NCBI GenBank assembly: GCA_030041195.1
Contig: JASHOI010000234.1
Span: forward strand, 1 to 37,278
Length of the DNA stretch: 37,278 nt
Direction: 5' to 3'
Source: Streptosporangiaceae bacterium
GTDB taxonomy: Bacteria > Actinomycetota > Actinomycetes > Streptosporangiales > Streptosporangiaceae
Made by a program: the position numbers and the translations under genes. Under the pieces are notes generated by a model. That model did no database searches and had not been told where the DNA came from. It saw nothing but the letters and a program-made list of their open reading frames with translations. Positions 9,690 through 18,547 of this stretch are shown here, piece after piece. The number at the start of each line of letters is the position of its first letter. The first letter of the stretch is position 1.

Positions 9690-11333
9690 ATGGCTGCCGT
9701 CGTCAAGGGGCCGCGCCCCGCGACGGGCACCCATGCCGCTCCCCGGCACCGCAAGGCCGCTCCCGCCCGTGACCGGGCGGCCTCGCCGCGGACCCGGCCG
9801 GCCGCCGACCTGGCTCCGGTCCTTCCGGTCCCGCCCTCCAACAGCGAGAAATACGCGTACGTCCGGCGCCATTCGTGGGTGCTCACGGTCTGCTCGGCGC
9901 TCTGCTTCCCCTCCCTGGTGTACAGCCAGGTGGAGATGGTCAGGCGCTATCCATGGTTCTGGTGGTATGCACCTTTTATCATGCTCGGCATCTTGCTGTT
10001 CGCGCTTCCGCTGCTGACCGATGGCCTGAGCCGCGGCTTCAACCTGGAAGCACACAAGCAGCTGGTGCGGGGCTGGCTGCCGCTGTGGTATCCCTCGGTT
10101 GACATCTTCCTGCCGGTCTGCGGTGAGCCGGTCGAGGTTCTCCGCAACACCTGGACCTATGTGGCCCGGCTGAGCCGCAGCTACAAGGGCCAGGTCACCG
10201 CGTACGTCCTTGACGACTCGGCAAGCCCGGAGCTGAAGGCGATGGCCCGCGAATTCGGCTTTGCCTATGCCACCCGGCCGAACCGCGGCTGGCTGAAGAA
10301 GTCCGGCAATCTCCTGCACGGCTACCAGATATCGCGGGGTGAATTCATCCTGCTGCTGGACGCCGACTTCGCTCCGCGGCATGACCTTCTCGACGAGACG
10401 CTTCCGTACATGACCGCGTACCCGAGGATCGGCATCGTGCAGACGCCGCAGTTCTTCCACGTTGCCGATCATCAGACCTGGGTCGAGCGCGGCGCCGGAG
10501 CGGTCCAGGAACTGTTCTACCGCTCGATACAGACGGCCAGGGCCAGGAAAGGAGGCGCCACCTGCGTCGGCAGCTGTGCCGTCTACCGGAGGTCCGCGCT
10601 GGCCGAGAACGACGGCATGTCGCTCAGTGAGCACTCAGAGGATCTGCGCACCGGCTTCGACCTGCACCGCCTGGGGTGGCAGCTGTGCTACGTGCCGATC
10701 GCGCTGTCCACGGGGACGTGCCCCGATAATGTCCTGGCCTTCCTCAACCAGCAGTACCGTTGGTGCTCGGGCACGATAACCCTGCTCAGCGAAAAGCTAT
10801 TCTGGCGAACGAAGCTCAAGCTGTACACGCGTATGTGCCATATATCGGGCTTCATTTACTATCTTTACACGGCCGTGTTTACCTTCGTTATTCCGGCGCT
10901 GTCAATAGCGATCCTGCTATTCGTGCCAAGGGTCCTGCAGTTCAAGAATATGGTATTCATCCTTCCCATTATTATTTACGGCGGCGTGATTTACCCAATG
11001 TGGCACCGTTCCCCCTACCGCCTGGAGGCGTGGTCGGTCAGGGTGGTGTCTGGCTGGGCACACGCGTTCGCGTTCTGGGACCTGGCCCGGGGCAAGCGGC
11101 GCGGCTGGCAGCCATCCGGCTCCAGCGCCACCAAGCAGGATGGCAGGAGGCGCTTCTGGATCGGCGTCACCGTCTGGAGCGCGGGCAGTACCGCGGCGTG
11201 GGCGGGCCTGGCTCTGTGGCGCCTGATCACGCTGGATCCGTACAACATGCTGCTGATCCTCATTCTCGGCGTCTTCGAATTCGTGGTCGTCAGCCGGATC
11301 CTCATCCAGCCGCGCGTCGGCGCGGTACCGTGA
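9690..11333 (+). CDS. Membrane glycosyltransferase family 2, cellulose-synthase (BcsA)-like
   Basis: Processive polysaccharide synthase of 547 aa, starting at the ATG after GAGGAGGA (MAAVVKGPRPATG). A ~55-residue basic, Pro/Ala-rich cytoplasmic leader is followed by two membrane helices (about 63-83 and 91-110). The catalytic domain has the full D,D,D,QxxRW set: VLDDSASPE (175-176), LLLDADFAP (224-226), SEDLRTGF (317-318) and QQYRW (354-358). Four to five C-terminal helices follow. No PilZ domain is seen. The stretch 10830-11000 is unusually AT-rich at third positions for this genome. The TGA overlaps the GTG of the GH26 gene. The product is probably a beta-linked glucan or mannan exported through its own pore; the sugar is not determinable. 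Confidence 0.88.
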   Translation: MAAVVKGPRPATGTHAAPRHRKAAPARDRAASPRTRPAADLAPVLPVPPSNSEKYAYVRRHSWVLTVCSALCFPSLVYSQVEMVRRYPWFWWYAPFIMLGILLFALPLLTDGLSRGFNLEAHKQLVRGWLPLWYPSVDIFLPVCGEPVEVLRNTWTYVARLSRSYKGQVTAYVLDDSASPELKAMAREFGFAYATRPNRGWLKKSGNLLHGYQISRGEFILLLDADFAPRHDLLDETLPYMTAYPRIGIVQTPQFFHVADHQTWVERGAGAVQELFYRSIQTARARKGGATCVGSCAVYRRSALAENDGMSLSEHSEDLRTGFDLHRLGWQLCYVPIALSTGTCPDNVLAFLNQQYRWCSGTITLLSEKLFWRTKLKLYTRMCHISGFIYYLYTAVFTFVIPALSIAILLFVPRVLQFKNMVFILPIIIYGGVIYPMWHRSPYRLEAWSVRVVSGWAHAFAFWDLARGKRRGWQPSGSSATKQDGRRRFWIGVTVWSAGSTAAWAGLALWRLITLDPYNMLLILILGVFEFVVVSRILIQPRVGAVP

Positions 11334-12340
11334 GGGCTCCGGCGGCCGTCAGGTTCGCGATCGCGATGGCGCTGACTGCCGTGCTGGCGGGCTGCGGTGC
11401 GTTCGCCCCCATTGGCCAGAGCAAGCCGGGTGACGCCGGAACCAGCGGAGCCGGCTCCGCGGCCAGGACCAAGACCCCGGCCAGCCCGGTGTACGACATG
11501 TCTGGGCTGCTCGATCCGGCTTCTGGCAAGTTCCTCGGGGTTGAAGCCGACGGCGCGCCCGACTCGCTGGGCCCGGTCAACACCTTCGCCGCCGCCGCTC
11601 GTAAGCCCAACCTGATCGGCCAGTACATCGGCTGGAACACCTCGTTCGACGCCCAGGCGGCTACCAGGGCCTGGTCCTACGGGGCGCTCTACTACATGGC
11701 CTGGGAACCCTACGGGACTACCGTCGCGGCCATCGCCGCCGGCGACAGCAACGCATACATCACGAAGTTCGCCACCGCCGTGCGCGCGCTGAATCTGCCG
11801 GTCGCGATCAGCTTCGGTCACGAGATGAATGGCAACTGGTACCCGTGGGGCACCTCGGGCACCACGCCGGGCGAGTTTGTCGCGGCGTGGCGGCTCATCC
11901 ACGGCTTGTTCACCGGGGTCGGCGCCACCAACGTCATCTGGATCTGGAATCCGAATGACATCTTTCCGGTGCCCCAGATCTCCCTCCAGCCGTACTGGCC
12001 CGGGAACGCGTATGTGAACTGGGTCGGCATCACCGGGTACTTCTCGGCCGGCGGACCGCAGAGCTTCGCAACCCTGTTCGGCCCGACCATGCGGGAAATC
12101 AGGCAGTTCACCTCCGAGCCGTTCATCATCGCCGAGACCTCCGTGGAGACCAGCACGGACGAGGTTTCCGCTGTGGACAGCCTGGTGCGCGGAGTCATCC
12201 GGCATCGGAGCGTCCTCGGCCTGATCTGGTTCAACTACGACAAGGCCGGCGTCGACTGGCGCATCCAGTCGCGACCGGCGCTGCGGGCCGCGTTCGACCA
12301 CGAGCTCGCCGGGCTCCCACTCGTTGACCCGAGGCAATGA
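11330..12340 (+). CDS. GH26-type glycoside hydrolase lipoprotein
   Basis: Secreted lipid-anchored glycanase of 336 aa. The GTG start at 11330 overlaps the preceding stop (GTGA). The N-terminus VRAPAAVRFAIAMALTAVLAGCGA is a lipoprotein signal with lipobox LAGC (Cys ~24), followed by a Ser/Thr/Pro linker to about residue 58. The GH26 barrel shows the acid/base Glu in SFGHEMNGNWYPWG and the nucleophile Glu in FIIAETSVE. WIWNPNDI and the late LIWFNYDK also fit the family. Known GH26 members are mostly beta-mannanases, with some mixed-linkage or xylan enzymes. Coupling to a BcsA-like synthase suggests it edits the nascent polymer outside the membrane, much as BcsZ (a GH8 cellulase) does for cellulose. 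Confidence 0.87.
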   Translation: MRAPAAVRFAIAMALTAVLAGCGAFAPIGQSKPGDAGTSGAGSAARTKTPASPVYDMSGLLDPASGKFLGVEADGAPDSLGPVNTFAAAARKPNLIGQYIGWNTSFDAQAATRAWSYGALYYMAWEPYGTTVAAIAAGDSNAYITKFATAVRALNLPVAISFGHEMNGNWYPWGTSGTTPGEFVAAWRLIHGLFTGVGATNVIWIWNPNDIFPVPQISLQPYWPGNAYVNWVGITGYFSAGGPQSFATLFGPTMREIRQFTSEPFIIAETSVETSTDEVSAVDSLVRGVIRHRSVLGLIWFNYDKAGVDWRIQSRPALRAAFDHELAGLPLVDPRQ

Positions 12341-14160
12341 GCACACGGTCCCGGGATCCGGCACCCGCGAAAAAGCACGGGCAACCCAAGCGGCGTGACC
12401 CGACACCGCCGCGGATTCCGCGTCCCACGCACTGGCCCGGGGACGTCGAGACCGTCATGCTTCCCCCGGTCAAGCCGAAGCCGGATGCCGATGGGCGCGG
12501 CAAATCCGGAACCGCGGAGCTGGGCGAGCCGATCGCCGCTGACCGCCCGGCCGCAAGCACCCGGGTGCTCTTCCTGCCGCTGGGCAAGCACGGCCAGGCG
12601 GTGTCCCCGTTCGCCACGCCGAGTGCCCGCCGCACCTGGATCAGCCGCGCGGTGCTCGGCGCGATCTTGTGCCTGCAGGCGGCCATGTCGCTGCGGATGC
12701 ACAACACCGCGTTCGAGGACGAGGCACTGTACCTGTACTCGGGGCACATGGAGATCGTCCACTGGCTGCATGACGTGTCCCAGCAAGGCAATTACGCCTC
12801 GTACTTCTCCGGCGCCCCGGTGCTCTACCCGGTACTGGGCGCTCTCGCGGACGCCGCCGGCGGGCTGGCCGCGGCGAGGCACGTCAGCCTGCTGGCCATG
12901 CTGGGGTGCACGGCCCTGCTCTACTCGATGAGCCGCCGGCTCTTCAACGAGCGGGTGGCCCTGTGCGCCGCTGCGCTGTTCTCGGTCACCGAGTCAGCGA
13001 TCTTCCTTGGCAACTTCGCCACCTACGACGCCCCAGCGCTGTTCCTGCTCACGCTCGCCGCGTGGATCGTCGTGCGCACGGCGGGGCAGCGCTGGCCGGT
13101 GTACCTGCTCGCCGCGCCGCTGGCCGCGCTCGCGGTGGCCACCAAATACGCCGCGCTGCTGTTCGTGCCCACGATCGCGGCGCTCGCCGCCCTCGCGGCG
13201 CTGCCGTACCTGGGCCGCCGGGCGCTGCTGCGCCCGGCGGCGTTCGGGCTGGTGGTGGCCGCGCTGCTGGCCGGCGCGCTGCATCTGGCCGGCCGGGCCT
13301 ACATTCAGGGCATCTCGTTCAGCACCACCGACCGCGCCTCAGGTACCACACCGACCTCGACGCTGCTGCATGAGAGCCTGCTGTGGGGCGGGCTGCCGTT
13401 CGCGGTCGCCGTGATCGGCGCGGTCGCGTACGCCCGCCGTCCGCGTACCGAGCCCGACGAGATCATCGCCGAGCCCGGCGGCACGCTCCGCCGCACCGCA
13501 CTTGGCGTGGTGCTGGCGGGCACCGCGCTGCTGGCACCGGCCGAGCAGATCCACCTGCACACCTCGGTCTCACTGCAGAAGCACATCGGCTTCGGGCTGC
13601 TGTTCGCCGCGCCCATCGCCGGGGTCGGCCTGGTCCGGCTGATGGGCGATCATTTCCGCCGGGTACAGCTTGGCATCGCCGTGTGGGCCGTCGCACTGAC
13701 CCTGGGCATGACCCAGGCCAGGGACCTGTACAGCGGCTGGACCAACTCCAGCCAGATGGTCCACGACATCGCGGTCGCCGCGCGACCCGGCGCGCACTAC
13801 CTCGTGGAAGTGCCCGAGGTGCCGATTTACTACCTGATGGGGAACCCCGACGCCCAGCCCGACCAGTTCACGTCCACCTACAACATCGGCTACGCCGACA
13901 GCAAGGAGGGCAAGTTCCTGACCGGTGACGCGGGCTACGTGGCCGCGATCCAGGCCGGATATTTCCGGGTGGTTTCCTACAACTTCCAGACCACGCCCGC
14001 GGTGGACAAGGTGCTGGCGAGCACGCTGGAAGCCGACCCCTCTTACAAGCTTCAGGCGGTCATCCCCAGCGCCACAGACAGCGTCTTCCAGTACGTCTGG
14101 GTCTACACGGGGCCGCCAGCCCGCACGTCCGCGCGGCCTGCCGCTACCGCGCGTCGGTGA
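12337..14160 (+). CDS. GT39/ArnT-like polytopic membrane glycosyltransferase
   Basis: 607-aa membrane enzyme coupled to the GH26 gene by ATGA at 12337-12340. The first ~100 residues are a charged, Pro-rich cytoplasmic tail. About nine to eleven hydrophobic helices follow from residue ~107. The first periplasmic loop has FEDEALYLYSGHMEI, equivalent to the acidic Asp-Glu motif that in GT39/PMT/ArnT enzymes handles the polyprenyl-phosphate sugar donor. The C-terminal ~150 residues (VHDIAVAARPGAHYLVEVPEV onward) form an extracytoplasmic domain. It probably adds lipid-linked sugars to the exopolysaccharide or a surface protein. The last 17 bases overlap the 3' end of cysN on the opposite strand. 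Confidence 0.82.
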   Translation: MSTRSRDPAPAKKHGQPKRRDPTPPRIPRPTHWPGDVETVMLPPVKPKPDADGRGKSGTAELGEPIAADRPAASTRVLFLPLGKHGQAVSPFATPSARRTWISRAVLGAILCLQAAMSLRMHNTAFEDEALYLYSGHMEIVHWLHDVSQQGNYASYFSGAPVLYPVLGALADAAGGLAAARHVSLLAMLGCTALLYSMSRRLFNERVALCAAALFSVTESAIFLGNFATYDAPALFLLTLAAWIVVRTAGQRWPVYLLAAPLAALAVATKYAALLFVPTIAALAALAALPYLGRRALLRPAAFGLVVAALLAGALHLAGRAYIQGISFSTTDRASGTTPTSTLLHESLLWGGLPFAVAVIGAVAYARRPRTEPDEIIAEPGGTLRRTALGVVLAGTALLAPAEQIHLHTSVSLQKHIGFGLLFAAPIAGVGLVRLMGDHFRRVQLGIAVWAVALTLGMTQARDLYSGWTNSSQMVHDIAVAARPGAHYLVEVPEVPIYYLMGNPDAQPDQFTSTYNIGYADSKEGKFLTGDAGYVAAIQAGYFRVVSYNFQTTPAVDKVLASTLEADPSYKLQAVIPSATDSVFQYVWVYTGPPARTSARPAATARR

Positions 14161-15448
14161 TCACGGCGGCGCCGACGGTGGCGTTGGTGGCCTCGTCGAT
14201 CAGGATCAGGCCGCCGGTCAGCCGGTTGCGGGTGTACGGGTCGCAGAACACCGGCTGGGTCAGCCGCAGCGTCACCCGCCCGATCTCGTTCAGCCGGAGT
14301 TCGGTCGCGGCCTCGTCCCGGTGCAGGGTGTTCACGTCGAGCCGGTAGTGCAGGTCGCGGACGATCGCCTTCACGGTCCGGGTGGTGTGCTTCACGATCA
14401 GCCGGCTGCGCGGGCTCAGCGACCGGGCGTCGGTCATCCAGCAGACCAGCGCCTCGACATCCTGCGTGACCGGCGGCTGGTTGTGCGGCCGGCAGAACAT
14501 GTCGCCGCGAGAGACGTCGAGATCACCGTCCAGCAGCAGCGTCACCGACATCGGCGGGAACGCCTCGGCCACGGCGCCGCGAGCCGTGTCGATCCGCGCG
14601 ATCGTGGTGGTGAGCCCCGACGGGAGGTGCATCACCTCGTCGCCCGGCTTGAGCACGCCGCCCGCCACCTGGCCCGCGTAGCCGCGGTAGTCGTGCAGCT
14701 CCGGGTCGGTGGCCTGGTGCGGCCGGATCACGTACTGCACCGGGAACCGCACGTCGATGAGGTTGCGGTCCGAGGCGATGTGCACGTGCTCTAGGTGGTG
14801 CAGCAGCGACGGGCCGTCGTACCACGGCATGCTGGCCGATCGCTGCACCACGTTGTCGCCGTGCAGCGCGGAAATCGGGATAAACGTGAGGTCGCCGATC
14901 TCCAGCTTCGCCGCGAACGAGGTGAACTCCTCGGCGATCCGCTCGAACACCGCGGCGTCGTAGTCGACGAGGTCCATCTTGTTCACCGCGAGCACGAGGT
15001 GCGGCACCCGCAGCAGCGTGGCGAGGAACGCGTGCCGCCGGCTCTGCTCGGTCAGCCCGTTGCGCGCGTCGACCAGGACGATCGCCAGGTCGGCGGTTGA
15101 CGCGCCGGTGACCATGTTCCTGGTGTACTGGATGTGACCGGGGGTGTCGGCGATGATGAACTTCCGCCGCGGCGTGGCGAAGTAGCGGTAGGCCACGTCG
15201 ATCGTGATGCCCTGCTCGCGCTCGGCCCGCAGCCCGTCGGTCAGCAGGGCCAGGTTCGTGTACTCCTCGCCGCGCTCCTTGCTGGTGCGCTCGACCGCCG
15301 CGAGCTGGTCCTCGAAGATGGCCTTGGAGTCGAACAGCAGCCGCCCGATGAGCGTGCTCTTGCCGTCGTCCACCGAGCCCGCGGTCGCCAGGCGCAGCAT
15401 GTCCACGTGCCGCTCCGGGTCGGCAAGGCTGGTCTGCGGGTTCGTCAT
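14144..15448 (-). CDS. cysN: Sulfate adenylyltransferase subunit 1 (GTPase)
   Basis: With CysD it makes APS from sulfate and ATP, driven by GTP hydrolysis. The ATG at 15446-15448 (MTNPQTSLADPERHVDML) shares one base with the cysD stop (TGATG). At 434 aa it is the GTPase without a fused APS kinase (CysC) domain. G motifs: P-loop GSVDDGKSTLIGRLL, switch region EREQGITIDVAYRYF, DTPGHIQYTRNMVTGAS, and NKMDLVDY. The EF-Tu-like beta domains follow. Its TAG (14144-14146) lies inside the end of the convergent GT39 gene. No cysC is present in the window, so APS either goes straight to an APS reductase or cysC is elsewhere. Confidence 0.95.
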   Translation of the reverse strand: MTNPQTSLADPERHVDMLRLATAGSVDDGKSTLIGRLLFDSKAIFEDQLAAVERTSKERGEEYTNLALLTDGLRAEREQGITIDVAYRYFATPRRKFIIADTPGHIQYTRNMVTGASTADLAIVLVDARNGLTEQSRRHAFLATLLRVPHLVLAVNKMDLVDYDAAVFERIAEEFTSFAAKLEIGDLTFIPISALHGDNVVQRSASMPWYDGPSLLHHLEHVHIASDRNLIDVRFPVQYVIRPHQATDPELHDYRGYAGQVAGGVLKPGDEVMHLPSGLTTTIARIDTARGAVAEAFPPMSVTLLLDGDLDVSRGDMFCRPHNQPPVTQDVEALVCWMTDARSLSPRSRLIVKHTTRTVKAIVRDLHYRLDVNTLHRDEAATELRLNEIGRVTLRLTQPVFCDPYTRNRLTGGLILIDEATNATVGAAVITDAR

Positions 15449-16371
15449 CAGAAGTAGCCCTCTCGCTTGCGGTCTTCCATCGCCGCCTCGCTGGTGCGGT
15501 CGTCGGCGCGGGTCTGGCCGCGCTCGGTGATCCGGGTGGCCGCGATCTCGGTGATCACGTCGGAAATCGTCGCCGCCGTCGACTCGACCGCCCCGGTGCA
15601 CGTCATGTCGCCGACCGTGCGGTAGCGGACGGTGGCGTCGAAGAGCGGCTCGTCGTCGCCCCGGGTCACGTATGAGCTGTCGGCCAGCAGGATGCCGTCA
15701 CGCTCGAACACCTGGCGCTGGTGCGCGAAGTAGATGGACGGGATCTCGAGTTCCTCCCGCCAGATGTAGTGCCACACATCGAGCTCGGTCCAGTTGGACA
15801 GCGGGAACACCCGGATGTGCTCGCCACGGTGCAGCTTGGTGTTGTACAGGTTCCACAACTCGGGCCGCTGGTTCTTCGGGTCCCACTGCCCGAACTCGTC
15901 GCGGAAGGAGAGCATCCGCTCCTTCGCCCTGGCCTTCTCCTCGTCGCGCCGGGCGCCGCCGAACACCGCGTCGAACCGGTTCTCCTCGATCGCGTCCAGC
16001 AGCGTGGTGGTCTGCAGCCGGTTCCGGCTGGCCCAGCGGCCGGTCTCGTCCGCGACCCGGCCGGAGTCGATCGAGTCCTGCACCGACGCGACGATCAGCC
16101 GGGCCCCCGCCTGCTCCACCCGCCGGTCCCGGAACTCGAGCACCTCGGCGAAGTTGTGCCCGGTGTCCACGTGCATCACCGGGAACGGGAGCCGGGCGGG
16201 CCAGAACGCGCGCTCGGCCAGGGCCAGCATCACGATCGAGTCCTTGCCGCCGGAGAACAGCAGCACCGGCCGCTCGAACTCGGCGGCCACCTCGCGGATG
16301 ACGTGGATCGACTCGGACTCGAGCATGTCGAGCTGGGATAGCTGGTAGTCGGAACGCGGTGGCGTGGCCAT
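15448..16371 (-). CDS. cysD: Sulfate adenylyltransferase subunit 2
   Basis: ATP-PPi-lyase subunit forming APS. 307 aa, family length. The PP-loop is LLFSGGKDSIVML (about residues 37-49); MHVDTGHNF and the GGARRDEEKARAKER segment follow, then FPLSNWTELDVWHYI and a C-terminal RYRTVGDMTCTGAVES, all typical of the PAPS-reductase-like fold of CysD. The ATG at 16371 follows a GGAG about 12 nt upstream. It lies 31 nt after cysQ and is coupled to cysN through TGATG, so cysQ-cysD-cysN form one unit. Confidence 0.96.
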   Translation of the reverse strand: MATPPRSDYQLSQLDMLESESIHVIREVAAEFERPVLLFSGGKDSIVMLALAERAFWPARLPFPVMHVDTGHNFAEVLEFRDRRVEQAGARLIVASVQDSIDSGRVADETGRWASRNRLQTTTLLDAIEENRFDAVFGGARRDEEKARAKERMLSFRDEFGQWDPKNQRPELWNLYNTKLHRGEHIRVFPLSNWTELDVWHYIWREELEIPSIYFAHQRQVFERDGILLADSSYVTRGDDEPLFDATVRYRTVGDMTCTGAVESTAATISDVITEIAATRITERGQTRADDRTSEAAMEDRKREGYF

Positions 16372-16402
16372 CGGGAGGACTCCAAAAGGGTGGTGGCGAG
16401 GG

Positions 16403-17146
16403 CTAGCGAACCGAGCTGATCGCTTCGAGAAGCGGGTCAGCGAGCGCGGCCTGGCAGATCAGGATATCCGGCAGCGACGGCCTCTCTTGGTTGTACGAAA
16501 GCCCGGAGCCGTCAATCCTAGACGCGTGCAGCCCGGCCGCGACCGCGACCGCGACCGGGGCTGCCGAATCCCACTCGTACTGCCCGCCGCTGTGCACGTA
16601 CGCGTCGGCGTCCCCGCAGATCACCGCCGCGGCCTTGGCGCCGGCCGAGCCCAGCGGCACGAGCTCGGCGCCGAGCTTGCCGGCCAGCCGCGTGACGAAC
16701 TCCGGCGGCCTGGTGCGACTGACCACGAGGCGTAGCGTTCCGGCGGTCGGTGCGGGAGGCGGCGCCGGCGGGTTAGCGGTGGACAGCACCTTGTCCTGCG
16801 CCGGGAGCGCCACCGCGCCGGCGGTCAGCGCCCCGCGCTGCCACAGCGCGACGTGCACCGCCCAGTCCGTGCGCCCGGGCTCGCCGAACTCCCGCGTCCC
16901 GTCGAGCGGGTCCACGATCCAGACCCGGCTGGCCGAGAGCCGGGCCCGATCGTCGGCACCCTCCTCGGACAGCACCGCGTCGCCGGGCCGCTGCCGGGCC
17001 AGCTCGGCGGCGAGGAACTCGTGCGAGCTCCGGTCGCCGGCCGCCCGGAGGTCATCGGGGCCGCCGCCGGCCGCGCGCAGGGCCAGCAGCCGGCGCCCCG
17101 CCTCCGCGGCCAGGTCGGCGGCGAGTCGGTCATCGTCAGAAATCAT
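16403..17146 (-). CDS. cysQ: 3'(2'),5'-bisphosphate nucleotidase (inositol monophosphatase family)
   Basis: 247-aa Mg-dependent phosphatase of the IMPase superfamily. Metal-binding motif 1 is [17 protein letters not shown] (residues ~75-91), with the upstream SEEGADD supplying the Glu; motif 2 is [12 protein letters not shown] near residue 191. In sulfur assimilation CysQ removes PAP, the by-product that inhibits PAPS enzymes. The position immediately before cysD-cysN favours this over inositol phosphatase. The ATG at 17146 is 17 nt after the pth stop, so the sulfate genes may also be transcribed from upstream (rplY-pth). The Pro-rich loop [10 protein letters not shown] is a variable insertion. 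Confidence 0.87.
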   Translation of the reverse strand: MISDDDRLAADLAAEAGRRLLALRAAGGGPDDLRAAGDRSSHEFLAAELARQRPGDAVLSEEGADDRARLSASRVWIVDPLDGTREFGEPGRTDWAVHVALWQRGALTAGAVALPAQDKVLSTANPPAPPPAPTAGTLRLVVSRTRPPEFVTRLAGKLGAELVPLGSAGAKAAAVICGDADAYVHSGGQYEWDSAAPVAVAVAAGLHASRIDGSGLSYNQERPSLPDILICQAALADPLLEAISSVR

Positions 17147-17163
17147 TTTCAGGGGCCTTTACG

Positions 17164-17766
17164 CTACGTCTCTGCCGACTGGGGTGCGCCATGGAACTCG
17201 TTCTGCGCCGCGGCCAGACCCCGCTGCATCAGCACCTCCACCGCGTCGGCGGAGCGTTCGAGCACATCGGGCAGTGCTTCCCGCTCTGCCGCGGAGAAAT
17301 CGTGCAGCACGAAATCCGCCGGGTCCATCCGCCCGGGCGGACGGCCGATACCCACGCGAACCCGCAGGTAGTCGCGCGTGCCGAGGGCGGCGCTCACCGA
17401 CCGCAGGCCGTTGTGCCCGTTGTCTCCGCCGCCCTGTTTGAGCCTGATCGCGCCGAACGGTATGTCCAACTCGTCGTGAATCACGATGATGCGCCCCGCC
17501 GGGATCTTGTAGAACGTCCGGAGCGCGGCCACCGGCCCGCCGGACAGGTTCATGAACGTCTGCGGCTTCGCGAGCGTGACCGGGCGGGAGGCGAGCCGGC
17601 CGACGGCGACCCGCGCCCGGGACCGGTCCCGCCGCAGCGGCGCGCCCATCCGGTCGGCGAGCACGTCGGCCACCATGAACCCGCAGTTGTGCCGGTTGCG
17701 CGCGTACTCGCTGCCCGGGTTGCCGAGCCCCGCTATCAGCCAACGCTCGGTGCTGGCCTCGCCCAT
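17164..17766 (-). CDS. pth: Peptidyl-tRNA hydrolase
   Basis: Releases tRNA from stalled or dropped-off peptidyl-tRNA in the cytoplasm. 200 aa. Family motifs are in order: [21 protein letters not shown] (substrate Asn and catalytic His), [22 protein letters not shown] (catalytic Asp) and [15 protein letters not shown]. The ATG at 17766 ([16 protein letters not shown]) matches normal family starts. A second long frame over the same bases in another phase has no family similarity. It follows rplY by 27 nt, the conserved actinobacterial order. Confidence 0.96.
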   Translation of the reverse strand: MGEASTERWLIAGLGNPGSEYARNRHNCGFMVADVLADRMGAPLRRDRSRARVAVGRLASRPVTLAKPQTFMNLSGGPVAALRTFYKIPAGRIIVIHDELDIPFGAIRLKQGGGDNGHNGLRSVSAALGTRDYLRVRVGIGRPPGRMDPADFVLHDFSAAEREALPDVLERSADAVEVLMQRGLAAAQNEFHGAPQSAET

Positions 17767-17793
17767 GCCATGACCGGATCAGGTCGCCCAGGT

Positions 17794-18477
17794 TCAGGAC
17801 GACTGGTCGTCGGGAGCCTCGGCCGCGGGCTGCGCAGCCTCGGCGGCAGGTGCGGCGGCGGGAGCGGCAGGCGGTGCCTCGGGGGCCTCGACCTCCTCGC
17901 CCTCCGGCACGCCGAGCTCGGCCTCGAGCTGCTCGGCGGTCGGCGCGGCGATCACGTGCAGCACCAGGATGTCGGGCTCGACCGCGAGCGTCACGCCGCT
18001 CGGCAGCGTGAGGTCCCCGGCGTGCACGGAGGCGCCGATGGCCATGCCGTCGACGTTGACCTCGATCCCCGGCGGGATGTTCGTGGCCTCGGCCTCCACC
18101 GCGATCTGGACAAGCTGCTGGTCGAGCAGCCCGTCCGGGGCCACCTCGCCGGCCACCGTGACTGGGACGTCGACGGTGACCTTCTCGCCGCGCCTGACCA
18201 TGATCAGGTCGACGTGCTCGACGGAGCCCTTGATCGCGTCCCGCTGGACCGCCTTGGGCAGCGCGAGCTGGCTGCCGCCGGGCAGACCCTCGAGCCGGAT
18301 CAGCACGTTCGCCGTGCGCAGCGCCAGCAGCACGTCGTGACCGGGCAGGCTGACATGCCGCGGGTCGCTTCCGTGGCCGTACAGCACCGCGGGAACCCGG
18401 CCGGCGCGCCGCTCCCTGCGGGCCGGGCCCTTGCCGAACTCGGTGCGCGGCTGAGCGGCGATACGTACCTCAGGCAC
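17794..18477 (-). CDS. rplY: Ribosomal protein bL25, long CTC form
   Basis: 5S-rRNA-binding ribosomal protein in its long two-domain general-stress (Ctc) form, 227 aa. The N-terminal L25 domain (~1-95) has RTEFGKGPARRERRAGRVPAVLYGHG, and the TL5 C-terminal beta domain (~96-190) contains NIPPGIEVNVDG and GDLTLPSGV. The tail from ~190 is an Ala/Pro/Glu-rich low-complexity extension (APPAAPAAAPAAEAAQP), common in actinobacterial Ctc. GTG start at 18477 with a strong GGAGGAG ribosome-binding site. It heads a unit with pth and probably cysQDN. Confidence 0.95.
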   Translation of the reverse strand: MPEVRIAAQPRTEFGKGPARRERRAGRVPAVLYGHGSDPRHVSLPGHDVLLALRTANVLIRLEGLPGGSQLALPKAVQRDAIKGSVEHVDLIMVRRGEKVTVDVPVTVAGEVAPDGLLDQQLVQIAVEAEATNIPPGIEVNVDGMAIGASVHAGDLTLPSGVTLAVEPDILVLHVIAAPTAEQLEAELGVPEGEEVEAPEAPPAAPAAAPAAEAAQPAAEAPDDQSS

Positions 18478-18511
18478 GGTGGTACTCCTCCAGACGACAG
18501 ATTGCTCTGAG

Positions 18512-18517
18512 AGTTTA
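18512..18517 (-). promoter_or_regulatory. Candidate -10 box for rplY-pth-cys unit
   Basis: On the minus strand, TAAACT (TAnnnT type) lies about 35 nt upstream of the rplY GTG and before its GGAGGAG ribosome-binding site, in the 70-bp gap after the GMC oxidoreductase stop. No clear -35 box is visible, so this is only a candidate. Confidence 0.3.
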
Positions 18518-18547
18518 GCCGAGAACCGGTGTGGCCGTGCGCGCCGC

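Noticed and set aside
17159..17743. Alternative 194-codon frame overlapping pth
   Set aside because: No family similarity; the other phase shows the complete peptidyl-tRNA hydrolase motif set.
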